From NCBI GenBank assembly GCA_017961235.1, contig JAGCXQ010000053.1, forward strand, positions 1 through 64,000: a DNA stretch of 64,000 nucleotides, read 5' to 3'. Below are positions 1 through 9,408 of the stretch, in pieces. The translations under genes were made by a program, and so were the position numbers. This DNA comes from Clostridiales bacterium. Its GTDB lineage: Bacteria; Bacillota; Clostridia; Saccharofermentanales; Saccharofermentanaceae. Numbering within the stretch: the first letter of the stretch is position 1; each line of letters begins with the position of its first letter. The notes under the pieces are model-generated. The model was not told the DNA's origin. It worked only from the letters and a program-made list of their open reading frames with translations, and searched no databases.

Positions 1-2334
1 GACGACCTCGGACGTGACAAGTTCCTCGAGCGTGCCTGGGAATGGAAGAAGCAGTACGGCGGACGTATCGTTGAGCAGCTCAAGAAGATCGGTTCTTCCT
101 GTGACTGGGAACACGAAAGATTCACCATGGACGAAGGCTGCTCTGAAGCAGTTAAAGATGTATTTATCAAGTACTATAACGAAGGCCTGATCTATCGTGG
201 CGAGCGCATCATCAACTGGTGCCCGAAATGCCTGACTTCGATCTCCAATGCCGAAGTTGAATACGAAGACCAGCAGGGTTCCTTCTGGCACCTGAGATAT
301 CCTTTCGAGGATGGCTCCGGATACCTGGAACTGGCGACCACACGTCCGGAAACGCTCCTCGGCGATACCGCAGTTGCTGTTAACCCGAAAGATGAGCGCT
401 ATAAGGATGTCATCGGAAAGATGCTCGTTCTCCCGCTCGTCGGAAGAAAGATCCCTGTTATTGCGGACAGCTATGTTGATATCGAGTTCGGTACCGGTGT
501 TGTTAAGATCACACCTGCACATGACCCGAACGACTTTGAAGTAGGACTTCGCCATAACCTCGAAGTGATCACTGTTCTTACTGAAGATGCAAAGATCACT
601 GAGGATTACCCGAAGTATGCCGGCATGGACCGTTATGAAGCAAGAAAAGCGATCGTTAAGGACCTCGAAGAGGGTGGATTCCTCATCAAGGTTGAGCCGC
701 ATGCGCATAACGTAGGTACCTGCTACCGCTGCGGAACGACAGTTGAACCGAGAGTTTCCCTGCAGTGGTTCGTAAAGATGAAGACTCTGGCAGAGCCTGC
801 GATCGAAGCGGTTCGCTCCGGCAAGACGAAGTTCGTTCCGGAAAGATTTGAGAAGAACTACTTCAACTGGATGGAGGATATCCGTGACTGGTGTATCTCC
901 AGACAGCTCTGGTGGGGTCACCGTATCCCGGCATTCTACTGCGATGACTGCGGCGAACTCGTAGTTACCAAGGAAGATTCGGCTGTATGCCCGAAGTGTG
1001 GAAAGCCGATGCGTCAGGATCCGGATACGCTGGATACCTGGTTCTCCTCGGCACTGTGGCCGTTCTCTACACTCGGCTGGCCGGAAGAGACCGCTGACCT
1101 TAAGCGTTATTATCCGACAAATACACTCGTTACCGGTTATGACATCATTACCTTCTGGGTATCCCGTATGATCGTTGCCGGCTGCGCACACATGAAGGAA
1201 ACACCTTTCGATACTGTTCTTATCCACGGCCTGGTTCGTGACTCACAGGGCAGAAAGATGAGTAAATCTCTGGGGAACGGTATCGATCCGCTCGAGATCA
1301 TCGAGAAGTTTGGTGCGGACGCTCTGCGTTATGCTCTTGTTACCGGTAATGCGCCGGGTAATGACCAGCGTTTCCAGCAGGATAAGATCGAGGCCGGAAG
1401 AAACTTCGGCAACAAGATCTGGAACGCGATGAAGTTCGTACTGATGAACTGTGAAGACGATCTGACATTTGACGATGTCGATCCTTCCAAGTTTACACTC
1501 GAAGATAAGTGGATCCTTTCCCGTATGAACCAGGTCATCAAGGAAGTTACCGATAACTTTGATAACTATGAGTTTGGTGTAGCACTCTCGAAGATCAATT
1601 CTTTCATCTGGGAAGAATACTGCGACTGGTATATCGAGATCGCGAAGTCCCGTCTTTTCGACAAGGAATGTGCGACGAGAAAAGAAGCACAGTTCATCTT
1701 AAATGATGTCCTCGGCAGATCCATGCAGCTCCTGCATCCGTTCATGCCGTTCCTGTCTGAAGAGGTGTACAGATATCTTGTCCTTACGAAGAAGAGTGAT
1801 TCCATCATGATCTCTTCCTGGCCGGAATACCGTGAGAACGAAGTGTTCCCGGCAGAAGAAAAGCAGATGGAGATCCTGATGGATGCGATCCGCTCGATCC
1901 GTAACGTGAGAACGGATATGGGTGTTATCCCGTCCCGTAAGATCGGCATGATCCTCGTTTCTTCCGATGCGAAGAACCGTGCGATGTTCGTTGATGGTAA
2001 GGCTTTCCTGGAAAGACTTGCCAATGTTACGGAAGTTGAGACCAAAGAAACAAAAGAAGGTATCCCGGATACTGCTGTTGCATGCGTATGCTCTGCCGGT
2101 GAGATCTATATCCCGCTTGAAGACCTGATCGATATCGATAAGGAACTCGAGCGTCTCGGAAAAGAGAAGGAGCGCCTCGAGGGCGAGATGAAGCGTGTAA
2201 ACGCAAAGCTTGCCAATGAAGAGTTTGTCAAGAAGGCGCCGGAGAAGGTCATCAATGCGGAAAGAGAAAAGCAGTCCAAGTATCAGGAGATGCTGGATAA
2301 TGTTCTTTCAAGAATTGAAGCACTTAAGAAATAA
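1..2334 (+). CDS. valS: Valyl-tRNA synthetase, 5' end outside the window
   Basis: Charges tRNA-Val with valine in the cytoplasm (class Ia synthetase with CP1 editing domain). The reading frame is open from base 1, so the true start and the HIGH motif lie upstream; 777 residues are present of the usual ~880. Visible marks are the family segment RERFTMDEG-like at 115-140, the editing domain motif TTRPET (about 330-350), zinc-type Cys pairs, the KMSKS loop at 1255-1269, the DWCISRQLWWGHRIP block, and the C-terminal coiled-coil tRNA-binding arm (about 2120-2320). The next gene follows after 20 bp on the same strand. Identification is secure. Confidence 0.97.
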   Translation, partial: DDLGRDKFLERAWEWKKQYGGRIVEQLKKIGSSCDWEHERFTMDEGCSEAVKDVFIKYYNEGLIYRGERIINWCPKCLTSISNAEVEYEDQQGSFWHLRYPFEDGSGYLELATTRPETLLGDTAVAVNPKDERYKDVIGKMLVLPLVGRKIPVIADSYVDIEFGTGVVKITPAHDPNDFEVGLRHNLEVITVLTEDAKITEDYPKYAGMDRYEARKAIVKDLEEGGFLIKVEPHAHNVGTCYRCGTTVEPRVSLQWFVKMKTLAEPAIEAVRSGKTKFVPERFEKNYFNWMEDIRDWCISRQLWWGHRIPAFYCDDCGELVVTKEDSAVCPKCGKPMRQDPDTLDTWFSSALWPFSTLGWPEETADLKRYYPTNTLVTGYDIITFWVSRMIVAGCAHMKETPFDTVLIHGLVRDSQGRKMSKSLGNGIDPLEIIEKFGADALRYALVTGNAPGNDQRFQQDKIEAGRNFGNKIWNAMKFVLMNCEDDLTFDDVDPSKFTLEDKWILSRMNQVIKEVTDNFDNYEFGVALSKINSFIWEEYCDWYIEIAKSRLFDKECATRKEAQFILNDVLGRSMQLLHPFMPFLSEEVYRYLVLTKKSDSIMISSWPEYRENEVFPAEEKQMEILMDAIRSIRNVRTDMGVIPSRKIGMILVSSDAKNRAMFVDGKAFLERLANVTEVETKETKEGIPDTAVACVCSAGEIYIPLEDLIDIDKELERLGKEKERLEGEMKRVNAKLANEEFVKKAPEKVINAEREKQSKYQEMLDNVLSRIEALKK

Positions 2335-2354
2335 TAAGGTTCGGAGGGTTATTT

Positions 2355-3128
2355 ATGAGTGAAGTAGAAGAGAAAAACTTAGAGATATCTCAGGAAGAAC
2401 TGGATAAACTGCCAAAGGACACTGTCCACTGTTTTCCGGCTTCCAAGAAGCAGATCATTAAGAGAAGGATCATTACACTGATCATCGCTGCTCTGGATGC
2501 TGCTGCCGCCGGTTACCTGCTGGCAGGCAATACGGATCCGGGTCCGCTTCTGTGGTGTGTATTCGGTGTGATCATGCTCCTTTGCGTCCTCGTGTTCATT
2601 CATACTTTTGTGATCGCAAAGTATCGTGTAGCAATGGACTACCAGAAAAATGAGGTTGCGCTCCGTTACAGATTCAGCAGGATCACGATCCCGTTTGATT
2701 CCCTGGATGCAAGAGATGGTGCGGCTGACCGTGCGACTCAGCTTCTCCAGAATTCCACACTCGGTGCGAATATGGAAAAGGTTGACTATCTGATCCTTGA
2801 TAACGTATATGATGAAGTGGCTTGCTATCAGACATCCTCCAAGGACCTGGCAACCAAAGAAGACTTTGATATGCTGGCCAAAGAGGCAAAGTTGGTTTCT
2901 TCTGTTTATAAGGCAAAAGAGAAGTATGACGCTCTGAATATCGATGAGGACGATACCAAGAAGGAGTCCGAAGATAATTCCGTAGATCTTGTAAAGGAAG
3001 CCATTAAGGAAGATAAGGCAGAGAAAGCCGAGAAGGCAGCGGAAGAAGCTGCTGAGGCTCTGAAAGAAGCCGCGGAAGAGGCAAAAGAGGAGATCTCTTC
3101 CGAGGAGAAGGACAGCGAGGAGAAGTAA
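2355..3128 (+). CDS. Two-helix membrane protein with acidic C-terminal tail
   Basis: 257 residues, no family I can name with certainty. After a charged N-terminus come two hydrophobic helices (about residues 35-57 and 63-88), then a 70-100 residue segment with alternating beta-like pattern that resembles the small bacterial PH-like domains following paired helices. The last ~70 residues are almost entirely Lys/Glu/Ala (coiled coil or disordered, cytoplasmic). The start is supported by GGAGGG seven bases upstream. It sits 20 bp behind valS and is probably co-transcribed with it. The role is unknown. Confidence 0.8.
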   Translation: MSEVEEKNLEISQEELDKLPKDTVHCFPASKKQIIKRRIITLIIAALDAAAAGYLLAGNTDPGPLLWCVFGVIMLLCVLVFIHTFVIAKYRVAMDYQKNEVALRYRFSRITIPFDSLDARDGAADRATQLLQNSTLGANMEKVDYLILDNVYDEVACYQTSSKDLATKEDFDMLAKEAKLVSSVYKAKEKYDALNIDEDDTKKESEDNSVDLVKEAIKEDKAEKAEKAAEEAAEALKEAAEEAKEEISSEEKDSEEK

Positions 3129-3160
3129 GTCAAAACGAACTGATCTTTTGGTTTCCGTAA

Positions 3161-3189
3161 TTGACGAAAACCGCTTCTGCTCGTAAAAT
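3161..3189 (+). promoter_or_regulatory. Promoter of the aldolase gene
   Basis: TTGACG (3161-3166), 17 bp spacer, TAAAAT (3184-3189). Start of transcription expected near 3196, giving an A/T-rich leader of about 50 nt before the aldolase start codon. Confidence 0.7.
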
Positions 3190-3247
3190 AAACTTTGGTG
3201 AAAATTTATTTTCATATATAACAAATAACACAAAGGAGAACATACTT

Positions 3248-4216
3248 ATGCCATTAGTAACTACTACTGAAATGTTCAAAAAGGCTTACGACGGCGGCTA
3301 TGCTGTTGGTGCTTTTAACGTAAACAACATGGAGATCGTACAGGGTATCACAGAAGCTGCAGGCGAACTGAAGAGCCCGGTTATTCTTCAGGTAAGTAAG
3401 GGCGCTCGCGCTTATGCTAACCACACTTATCTCGTAAAACTCGTTGAGGCTGCTGTAGCTGAGAACCCGGAGATCCCGATCGCTCTGCATCTGGACCACG
3501 GTGATTCCTTCGAGCTCTGCAAATCCTGCATCGACGGTGGTTTCACATCTGTTATGATCGACGCTTCCTCCAAGTCTTTCGAGGATAACATCGCTCTTAC
3601 AAAGCAGGTCGTTGAGTATGCTCACGCTCATGGCGTAGTAGTTGAGGCTGAGCTCGGAACACTCGCTGGTATCGAGGACGAAGTTGTTGTTGAGGCTGGT
3701 CACGAGTCCTACACACGTCCGGAAGAAGTTGAAGAGTTCGTATCCAGAACAGGCTGCGACTCCCTGGCTATTGCTATCGGTACTTCCCATGGTGCTTATA
3801 AGTTCACTGCTGATCAGTGCACAAGAAACGAGGAAGGTATCCTCGTACCGCCGCCGCTCCGCTTCGATGTTCTCGAAGAGTGCATGAAGAAGCTCCCGGG
3901 CTTCCCGATCGTACTCCACGGTTCCTCTTCCGTTCCGCAGGAATTCGTTAAGATGGTTAACCAGTATGGCGGAAATATGCCGGATGCAGTTGGTATTCCG
4001 GAAGAGCAGCTCCGTAAGGCAGCTACACTCGCAGTCTGCAAGATCAACATCGACTCCGATATCCGTCTTGCTATGACAGGTAACATCCGTAAGTACTTCG
4101 CTGAGCACCCGGATCACTTCGACCCGCGCCAGTACCTCAAGCCGGCTCGTCAGGCTGTTAAGGATATGGTTGCTCATAAGATCAAGAACGTTCTCGGATC
4201 TGACGGTAAGGCTTAA
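3248..4216 (+). CDS. fba: Class II fructose-1,6-bisphosphate aldolase
   Basis: Cleaves fructose 1,6-bisphosphate to dihydroxyacetone phosphate and glyceraldehyde 3-phosphate in glycolysis, and runs in reverse in gluconeogenesis. It is a zinc-dependent cytoplasmic TIM barrel. Zinc and substrate residues are visible: LDHGDS with His84, GTSHG with His181, and LHGSSS with His224, followed by INIDSD. I start at 3248 (ATG-CCA-TTA) because AAAGGAG lies just upstream and the N-terminus then matches the family. The longer frame back to 3161 would translate the promoter. Length 322 aa. It is flanked by its own promoter and terminator, so it is monocistronic and, as expected for glycolysis, probably highly expressed. 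Confidence 0.97.
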   Translation: MPLVTTTEMFKKAYDGGYAVGAFNVNNMEIVQGITEAAGELKSPVILQVSKGARAYANHTYLVKLVEAAVAENPEIPIALHLDHGDSFELCKSCIDGGFTSVMIDASSKSFEDNIALTKQVVEYAHAHGVVVEAELGTLAGIEDEVVVEAGHESYTRPEEVEEFVSRTGCDSLAIAIGTSHGAYKFTADQCTRNEEGILVPPPLRFDVLEECMKKLPGFPIVLHGSSSVPQEFVKMVNQYGGNMPDAVGIPEEQLRKAATLAVCKINIDSDIRLAMTGNIRKYFAEHPDHFDPRQYLKPARQAVKDMVAHKIKNVLGSDGKA

Positions 4217-4241
4217 TTCCTTAAATAAATTAGCTTTTTTC

Positions 4242-4273
4242 AAGGCTGTATCGGGTTTCCGGTACAGCCTTTT
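4242..4273 (+). terminator. Intrinsic terminator of fba
   Basis: AAGGCTGTA (4242-4250) pairs with TACAGCCTT (4263-4271), extended inward by T-G, C-G, G-C and G-C pairs around a GTTT loop, followed by a short T run. Confidence 0.85.
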
Positions 4274-4345
4274 GTTATGTAGTGAAGGGCCTTTCTTTGA
4301 AGAATAACAGTGAGAGAAAAGTTAGGACTTGCTTTCCCTGATATA

Positions 4346-4354
4346 TGCTATAAT
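4346..4354 (+). promoter_or_regulatory. Extended -10 promoter of the deacetylase gene
   Basis: TGCTATAAT at 4346-4354. No good -35 is seen at 17 bp. The start codon at 4401 is about 40 nt downstream of the predicted transcript start. Confidence 0.55.
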
Positions 4355-4400
4355 TTATCTTGTGTATATATGATTAATTAACAGGAGGAGAAACCTGAGT

Positions 4401-5450
4401 ATGAGTTATATGCCTGCAAAGTCTCCCAGACCGGGAAATGGCAATCCGAAAAGAACGATGACGGCACAGCTTCGTGCGCTGGGAAATACCGTAGCGATCA
4501 TGGCTACTGTTTTTATGGTTCTTCTGGTAGCTTTCGTCTGGATGGTTACAGCGATCAATAAGAAATCCGCAAAGAACAGCGATGACACGACAGCGGCCAC
4601 AACGGCCACCTCTGCTACTATCCCTGAGGATTCAACTTCAGATACTGTCGCGACAGATACTACAGCTCCGGAAACTACTCCTGAGCCGACGCAGAATGAA
4701 GGTACCCACGCTTCCTATCCGGAAGGAACCAAGCTGATCGCGCTGACCTTTGACGATGGTCCGTGTGAGTTCACTCCGCAAGTACTGGATACTCTGGAAA
4801 AGCACGGAATCCCCGCAACATTCTTCCTTCTTGGACAGAATGTTACCGGTACGGATCCACAATTACTTCAGCGTATGCTTGATCTGAAATGTGAGATCGG
4901 AAACCACACATGGAGCCATACGGTCCTTTCCAAGGTAGATGAGAATAAGGCATACGAAGAGCTTCAGAAGTGCGATCAGGCACTCATGGATAAGATCGGA
5001 CAGAAAGCGACTGTCATCCGTCCGCCGCAAGGCGCGGGACTTGCGAACCCCGGACTTTTGAAATATGCGCTGGAGAACCGTGAGTTCTGTATCAACTGGA
5101 ATGATATCAGCTGTCCGGCGGACTGGCAGAAACCGGCGATGGGAGATGCCCATTACACTGCCCAGCATGTTATCGATAACGCCAGCAGCTATGACTGTGT
5201 TCTTCTCCACGACTCCCATAAGTCTACGGTAGAATCGCTCGACGAGATGATTCAGGGACTGAAGGATAAGGGATATGTCTTTGTTACAGTTACACAGCTT
5301 CTTGAGGCAACTTCCGATAAGATCGGAATTGAGGAAGCCCGTGCAAAGGGATGGACGGATGCAGTGGAAGCTTATCCGGGAGGTCCGGTATATGGTGTGC
5401 GTTACGAGTATTCCAGCAATAAGTATTTCTTCGGAAAGAAATCCTATTAA
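4401..5450 (+). CDS. Membrane-anchored polysaccharide deacetylase (NodB domain)
   Basis: Predicted carbohydrate esterase family 4 enzyme that removes N-acetyl groups from peptidoglycan or another surface polysaccharide outside the membrane. 349 residues: short cytoplasmic N-terminus, one TM helix (about 28-52), a Thr/Ser/Pro-rich linker (about 58-105), then the NodB fold. CE4 motifs are present: TFDDGP (metal and base, about 115-120), NHTWSH (metal His pair), RPPQG (usually RPPYG), a DW motif, and LHDSH near the end. Hence it is probably catalytically active. Start fixed by AGGAGG 4383-4388. It has its own promoter and a strong terminator. The substrate cannot be told from sequence. Confidence 0.88.
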   Translation: MSYMPAKSPRPGNGNPKRTMTAQLRALGNTVAIMATVFMVLLVAFVWMVTAINKKSAKNSDDTTAATTATSATIPEDSTSDTVATDTTAPETTPEPTQNEGTHASYPEGTKLIALTFDDGPCEFTPQVLDTLEKHGIPATFFLLGQNVTGTDPQLLQRMLDLKCEIGNHTWSHTVLSKVDENKAYEELQKCDQALMDKIGQKATVIRPPQGAGLANPGLLKYALENREFCINWNDISCPADWQKPAMGDAHYTAQHVIDNASSYDCVLLHDSHKSTVESLDEMIQGLKDKGYVFVTVTQLLEATSDKIGIEEARAKGWTDAVEAYPGGPVYGVRYEYSSNKYFFGKKSY

Positions 5451-5473
5451 TAGCAAAAAGGCAAAACCAATGG

Positions 5474-5503
5474 AAAGGGCTGCACAATGTGCAGCCCTTT
5501 TTT
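5474..5503 (+). terminator. Intrinsic terminator after the deacetylase gene
   Basis: Perfect 12-bp stem (5474-5485 with 5489-5500), loop AAT, followed by more T residues. Confidence 0.9.
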
Positions 5504-5558
5504 GTGTGTAAAAAATTTCCGGTTCTGTTTCAGTCGAAACGCATTATGAGTTTTTCTG

Positions 5559-6815
5559 TTATCTGAGCAGTTCCTGCTTCTTGGCATCAAACTCTTCCTG
5601 GGAGATAATACCGCTGTCGAGAAGCTGCTTGTACTCTTTGATCAGTTTGATTTTATCGACCTCATTGGATGGTACTCCTGCTGCCGCTGGCTGTGCCGGA
5701 GAACCTGCAGATGCGCCGCTCATGTTCGGAGGCCGCCTTGTAGGACTGTTTTTTTTCTGACCACAGGCACATGTGCCTGTGTAGTTCGGGTTAATAAGGC
5801 CGCAGGAGCATTTCCATTCATTTGCTGATGGTTCCCGTGAAGTAGCTATATTATGGAAAAGTGTCGGATTTGCTGCATAGGGCTGTGGTACCATCGGTGC
5901 TGCAGCATAGGGCTGCGGCATACCGGGCTGTGCATATGGCTGCGGATAAGGCTGTCCGGGCTGGGTGTATGCCTGCCCCTGTGGGGCATATGGCTGCGCC
6001 TGGATATATGCCTGACCCTGTGGAGCATATGGCTGTCCCTGAGGAGACATGCCGGGCTGTCCATAAGGAGACTGCATGGGATAAGCTCCGTAAGGAGTTT
6101 GCATACCTGTCGGAGGATAGGATGGCTGAGTGGGGCTCGTTATAGGCGAATTGGCATATTGCTGTAACATGATGGCTGTCACCAGTATCATGATGATATA
6201 ACTGATCTGAGAGATTATTATGGTATATGCATCGATTTTGCATATGTCAACAAATGTTTTTGCCGCTCTGTAGGAAATGTTGTTTTCTGCTGTGAACGCA
6301 TAGAGCAGAAGACAGAGCAGTACAATATAGGATATTGCAACTATAATGCCAACGACTTTCCATACAGCTCCGGCCGCAGTGCTGATCGAAGAAAGACGAT
6401 CCCGCATTTCGAAACAAAAGCTCAAATAGTAAATGACGATGAGTATAACTTCAATGACCAGTAGAAGAATAAGAAAGCTTATACTGTTTATATCTTTAGC
6501 CAGGAGAACTGAGAAAAACGCCAGACCTGTTCCGGCCAAATAGCAACCACCTGCACGTTTGAAGCCGCCATCGTAATCAGGGGTAATTATTGTGACGATG
6601 CCGATTACAAAACTGATAATTATCGAAAACCACGAGGAAGACAAAACATCTACCGGAGATGATGTTTTGTTGCTCACTAACGAGATAATGATGCTTGTGA
6701 TCCACAATCCAAATAAGACGAAGAGTTTCGTGCTGATCGAAGATGCAGTCATCTTACTCTCTTGAATAGCTCGCATCTTATCCATCTCGCGCCGTTGCTG
6801 CATATTCATTGACAT
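5559..6815 (-). CDS. Multi-helix membrane protein with Gln/Pro/Tyr repeats, zinc knuckle and SHOCT tail
   Basis: 418 residues. After a charged start come about five or six hydrophobic helices (roughly residues 28-220). Then follows a low-complexity stretch (about 225-315) built from repeats of the type QPYAPQGQAY. Next is a compact Cys motif, W-x-C-x-C-G-L-x-N with C-x-C-G a few residues on, which looks like a RanBP2-type or rubredoxin-like zinc knuckle. The C-terminal ~30 residues match the SHOCT motif (short C-terminal domain: LIKEYKQLLDSGIIS, EEFDAKKQELL). SHOCT is a small interaction module in bacterial membrane proteins. Function unknown. The start has AGGGGTGG upstream and a likely promoter at 6852. 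Confidence 0.85.
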   Translation of the reverse strand: MSMNMQQRREMDKMRAIQESKMTASSISTKLFVLFGLWITSIIISLVSNKTSSPVDVLSSSWFSIIISFVIGIVTIITPDYDGGFKRAGGCYLAGTGLAFFSVLLAKDINSISFLILLLVIEVILIVIYYLSFCFEMRDRLSSISTAAGAVWKVVGIIVAISYIVLLCLLLYAFTAENNISYRAAKTFVDICKIDAYTIIISQISYIIMILVTAIMLQQYANSPITSPTQPSYPPTGMQTPYGAYPMQSPYGQPGMSPQGQPYAPQGQAYIQAQPYAPQGQAYTQPGQPYPQPYAQPGMPQPYAAAPMVPQPYAANPTLFHNIATSREPSANEWKCSCGLINPNYTGTCACGQKKNSPTRRPPNMSGASAGSPAQPAAAGVPSNEVDKIKLIKEYKQLLDSGIISQEEFDAKKQELLR

Positions 6816-6851
6816 AATACCACCACCCCTTTGTTTGCCAATTCTAATACG

Positions 6852-6860
6852 AGTATAACA
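6852..6860 (-). promoter_or_regulatory. Extended -10 promoter of the SHOCT protein gene
   Basis: On the minus strand TGTTATACT; a TTTTGA-like -35 lies 17 bp upstream. About 37 nt separate it from the start codon at 6815. Confidence 0.45.
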
Positions 6861-6913
6861 CCGTTAATGGATTCTCAAAAGTGCTTGACAAGAAGGATCG
6901 GGACATGAACTGA

Positions 6914-8854
6914 TCAGGTGTTCTCGAGCTCCATATACTCAGCGTACATCGCTTCGAGCTGTTCGCTGTTTTTCGAATACTTTTCGTAGTCTTCCGGAGA
7001 AGTGTCTTTGCCGAAAGAAGCCTCCAGAGTTTTCTGTTCTTCTTCGAGCTCGGCAATCGTTTTCTCGAGATAGCGGATGCGTTCTTTTCTCTTCGCGATC
7101 TCTTTTCTCTCTTTGGCCCGGTTGATGACCGGTTTTGGGGAAGAGGTGTCTGCGGATGCAGCTTTTTCTGCTTCGCGGCGTTCTTTGTCTGCCTGGCGCT
7201 TCTCGGAGGCGATAGCAGCCCGCTTCGCGTCTTCGTCTTCCGAGAAGACTCTGTATTTCTTTCTGTAGTGCTCGTACTTATCCAGCAGCTCTACGCGGGA
7301 GCCGAAGAATCCGAGGATCCGGCTCTGGCATTTTTCGATGAAGTAACGGTCATGGCTGACCGCCAGGATCGCACCGTTATACTCGGCGAGTGCATCCTCG
7401 AGCACCTCACGGGACTCGATATCCAGGTGGTTCGTCGGCTCATCGAGGAAGAGGAGCTCCGGCTTTTCTTCAAGAAGACAGCATAGGAACAGTCGGGAAC
7501 GTTCGCCGCCCGAGAGGACGGAGATCTGTTTATAAACGTCAATGTCGCGGAAACCGAAGCGTGCCAGAAGAGATCTGGCCGCGGTCTCGCCTAATTCGGA
7601 GCGGTCCATGAGCTCGCTTAAGATCGTTTTAGTCTCATCTTCAAAAGGCACGAACTGGCCCATATATCCGATACGGGAAGATCCGCTGATCAGGACGTCT
7701 CCGTCAAAATCACCGACTTTACCGAGAAGAAGAGAGAGCATGGTCGTCTTTCCGCAGCCGTTCGGTCCGACAAGGAACATCTTGTCGGATGCCTTGATCT
7801 CGAAGTTTACATCCTCGAAAAGCACTTTCCCGTCCGGGAATGTCTTCCCTAGGTGTCTGGCTTCGAGAAGCTTCTTGTCGGGATCTCCTGATCTTACTTC
7901 CGGCATGAGCTTGAAGCTCATATGCATAGCGCCGGAGCTGAGCTTCATACGTTCCTGTGCGAGTCTGTCAGAGAGCTTCTCAACGACTTTTTCCCTCGCG
8001 TGATACCCGGAGATGTTCCGGTGCGAGAGCATGGTCTGCGTCACGCCTTCCTGACGGACGAGTTCTTTTTCCAGATTGGCGACAAGACGCGCCTGATCCT
8101 CAAGGAAGTGACGCTTCTGTTCCTTATAATCGCTGTAGTTTCCACGGTATGCAGTGATCGTACTGTTTTCCAGTTCGAAGACCTTGCTTGCTGTCCGGTC
8201 AATGAAATAACGGTCATGCGAGATGAGGAGAACCGCGCCGCCATAAGAGCGGATGAAGCCCTCGAGCCACTCAAGGGCATCGGTGTCCAGGTGGTTCGTC
8301 GGCTCGTCGAGAAGAAGGATATCCGGGCGCGAAACGATGAGACGTGCAAGACAGATGCGCATCTTCTCGCCACCCGAGAAACTGGAGACAGGTCTGGTGT
8401 AATCAATGTCCGCAAGACCAAGTCCTGCCAGAGCAGCCTTCATGCGGGGCTCGTAGTCATATCCGCCTAAGGACTCGAAACGGGAAGTGAGCTGTTCGTA
8501 AGTGCGCAGAAGCGACTGGGACTCCGCGGCATCTGCGGTCGCGAGTTTAAACTCCGCTTCACGCATCTTATCTTCTATGCTGGAAAGCTCTTCGGAAGAG
8601 AGGATGTTTCCGCCGATATCGAGTTCTTCCATATTCTGGGTCAGATACCCGGCTATGGCTGTCCCGTGATGCAATATCTCGCCTTCGTCCGGCTTGACGT
8701 CGCCGCGGATCATCTTAAAAAGGGTAGATTTACCCGTCCCGTTGTTACCGATCAGGGCGATCTTATCGCCTCTTTCGATCGAAAAAGAGACATGATCCAG
8801 TAACAGCCTGGAATGGTAAGACTTGGATACTTTGTTTACCGATATCAGAGGCAT
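6914..8854 (-). CDS. ABC-F family ATPase (ribosome-associated type)
   Basis: Two ABC ATPase domains in one chain without membrane segments, the layout of ABC-F proteins that act on the ribosome (translation factors, some giving antibiotic protection). Domain 1: Walker A GNNGTGKST (36-44), signature SFSGGEKMR (158-166), Walker B ILLLDEPTNHLD. A charged linker follows (about 235-320). Domain 2: Walker A GPNGCGKTT, signature LSGGERSR, Walker B LLFLDEPTNHLD. The C-terminus (about 545-646) is Lys/Glu-rich coiled coil. 646 residues fits the YdiF/Uup-like subgroup. It lies downstream of a small zinc-ribbon gene in the same direction with a 36 bp gap, so probably one operon. Resistance versus housekeeping role cannot be decided here. 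Confidence 0.93.
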   Translation of the reverse strand: MPLISVNKVSKSYHSRLLLDHVSFSIERGDKIALIGNNGTGKSTLFKMIRGDVKPDEGEILHHGTAIAGYLTQNMEELDIGGNILSSEELSSIEDKMREAEFKLATADAAESQSLLRTYEQLTSRFESLGGYDYEPRMKAALAGLGLADIDYTRPVSSFSGGEKMRICLARLIVSRPDILLLDEPTNHLDTDALEWLEGFIRSYGGAVLLISHDRYFIDRTASKVFELENSTITAYRGNYSDYKEQKRHFLEDQARLVANLEKELVRQEGVTQTMLSHRNISGYHAREKVVEKLSDRLAQERMKLSSGAMHMSFKLMPEVRSGDPDKKLLEARHLGKTFPDGKVLFEDVNFEIKASDKMFLVGPNGCGKTTMLSLLLGKVGDFDGDVLISGSSRIGYMGQFVPFEDETKTILSELMDRSELGETAARSLLARFGFRDIDVYKQISVLSGGERSRLFLCCLLEEKPELLFLDEPTNHLDIESREVLEDALAEYNGAILAVSHDRYFIEKCQSRILGFFGSRVELLDKYEHYRKKYRVFSEDEDAKRAAIASEKRQADKERREAEKAASADTSSPKPVINRAKERKEIAKRKERIRYLEKTIAELEEEQKTLEASFGKDTSPEDYEKYSKNSEQLEAMYAEYMELENT

Positions 8855-8890
8855 GGATAGAAGTTACCTTTATTTTTCTTCCCGATAAGT

Positions 8891-9253
8891 TTAGTTCTTG
8901 AACGGATTGTTGATGATCTCATGTCCGCAGTAGATGCAGCGGTCTGCGATCTTGCCGTTATTCTGAAGTGGAACATGGCAGTAGGGGCAGAGATCTGCTT
9001 CCTGCTTCTCGCCATCTTCCAGTGCTTTTTTCTTTGCTTTTCTCGACTCATCGATCTCCGTGATGGACTTGATGAGATCGTCGTCCGTCAGGCCCTTCTC
9101 CTTCATCAGCTTCCACATGGCTTCTGTAAGAAGATCCAGACGTTCTACTTCCCCCTGAAGCTGGGCAATTTCCTCGCTGACCTCATGAACGTTGGAAGTA
9201 GAAGTGCGGTTATACTGGCTAGAATTATTCTGTAACAGTGAAAATTTGCTCAT
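8891..9253 (-). CDS. Small coiled-coil protein with C-terminal zinc ribbon
   Basis: 120 residues. A predicted coiled coil (about 25-82) precedes a four-Cys zinc ribbon: Cys89 and Cys92 (CPYC), Cys106 and Cys109 (CIYC). Start supported by AAGGAG and an extended -10 promoter upstream. It is followed at 36 bp by the ABC-F gene on the same strand. I do not recognise a named family; the zinc ribbon suggests nucleic acid or ribosome contact, which is inference. Confidence 0.8.
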   Translation of the reverse strand: MSKFSLLQNNSSQYNRTSTSNVHEVSEEIAQLQGEVERLDLLTEAMWKLMKEKGLTDDDLIKSITEIDESRKAKKKALEDGEKQEADLCPYCHVPLQNNGKIADRCIYCGHEIINNPFKN

Positions 9254-9285
9254 CGATCTATACTCCTTATGGGGTTGATATCTGC

Positions 9286-9294
9286 ATTATATCA
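9286..9294 (-). promoter_or_regulatory. Extended -10 promoter of the zinc-ribbon/ABC-F operon
   Basis: Minus strand TGATATAAT at 9294-9286 with a weak TTCTTT about 17 bp upstream, about 30 nt before the start codon at 9253. Confidence 0.5.
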
Positions 9295-9408
9295 CATATA
9301 AAAGAAGTAAAGAATTCTAAACATTCCTTACTGTTTCTTTCTTGCGCGAAGTTTGATTTGCAAGTAACATTAAATCAGATGATTCTTCGTGGAAGGGTGG
9401 TAACTCTT

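Noticed and set aside
2379..3233. Long open frame on the minus strand opposite the two-helix membrane protein
   Set aside because: Shadow of the Lys/Glu-rich coding strand; start lies inside the fba leader and no ribosome site is present.
3161..3247. Upstream extension of the aldolase frame
   Set aside because: It contains the promoter and ribosome site; the family N-terminus begins at 3248.
6914..8854. ABC-F gene as an antibiotic resistance determinant
   Set aside because: The sequence alone does not separate resistance ABC-Fs from housekeeping ones, and there is no mobile context.
9254..9408. Searched for a leucine leader peptide or T-box before leuC
   Set aside because: No run of Leu codons in a short frame and no terminator-antiterminator pair; the region seems to hold only promoters.
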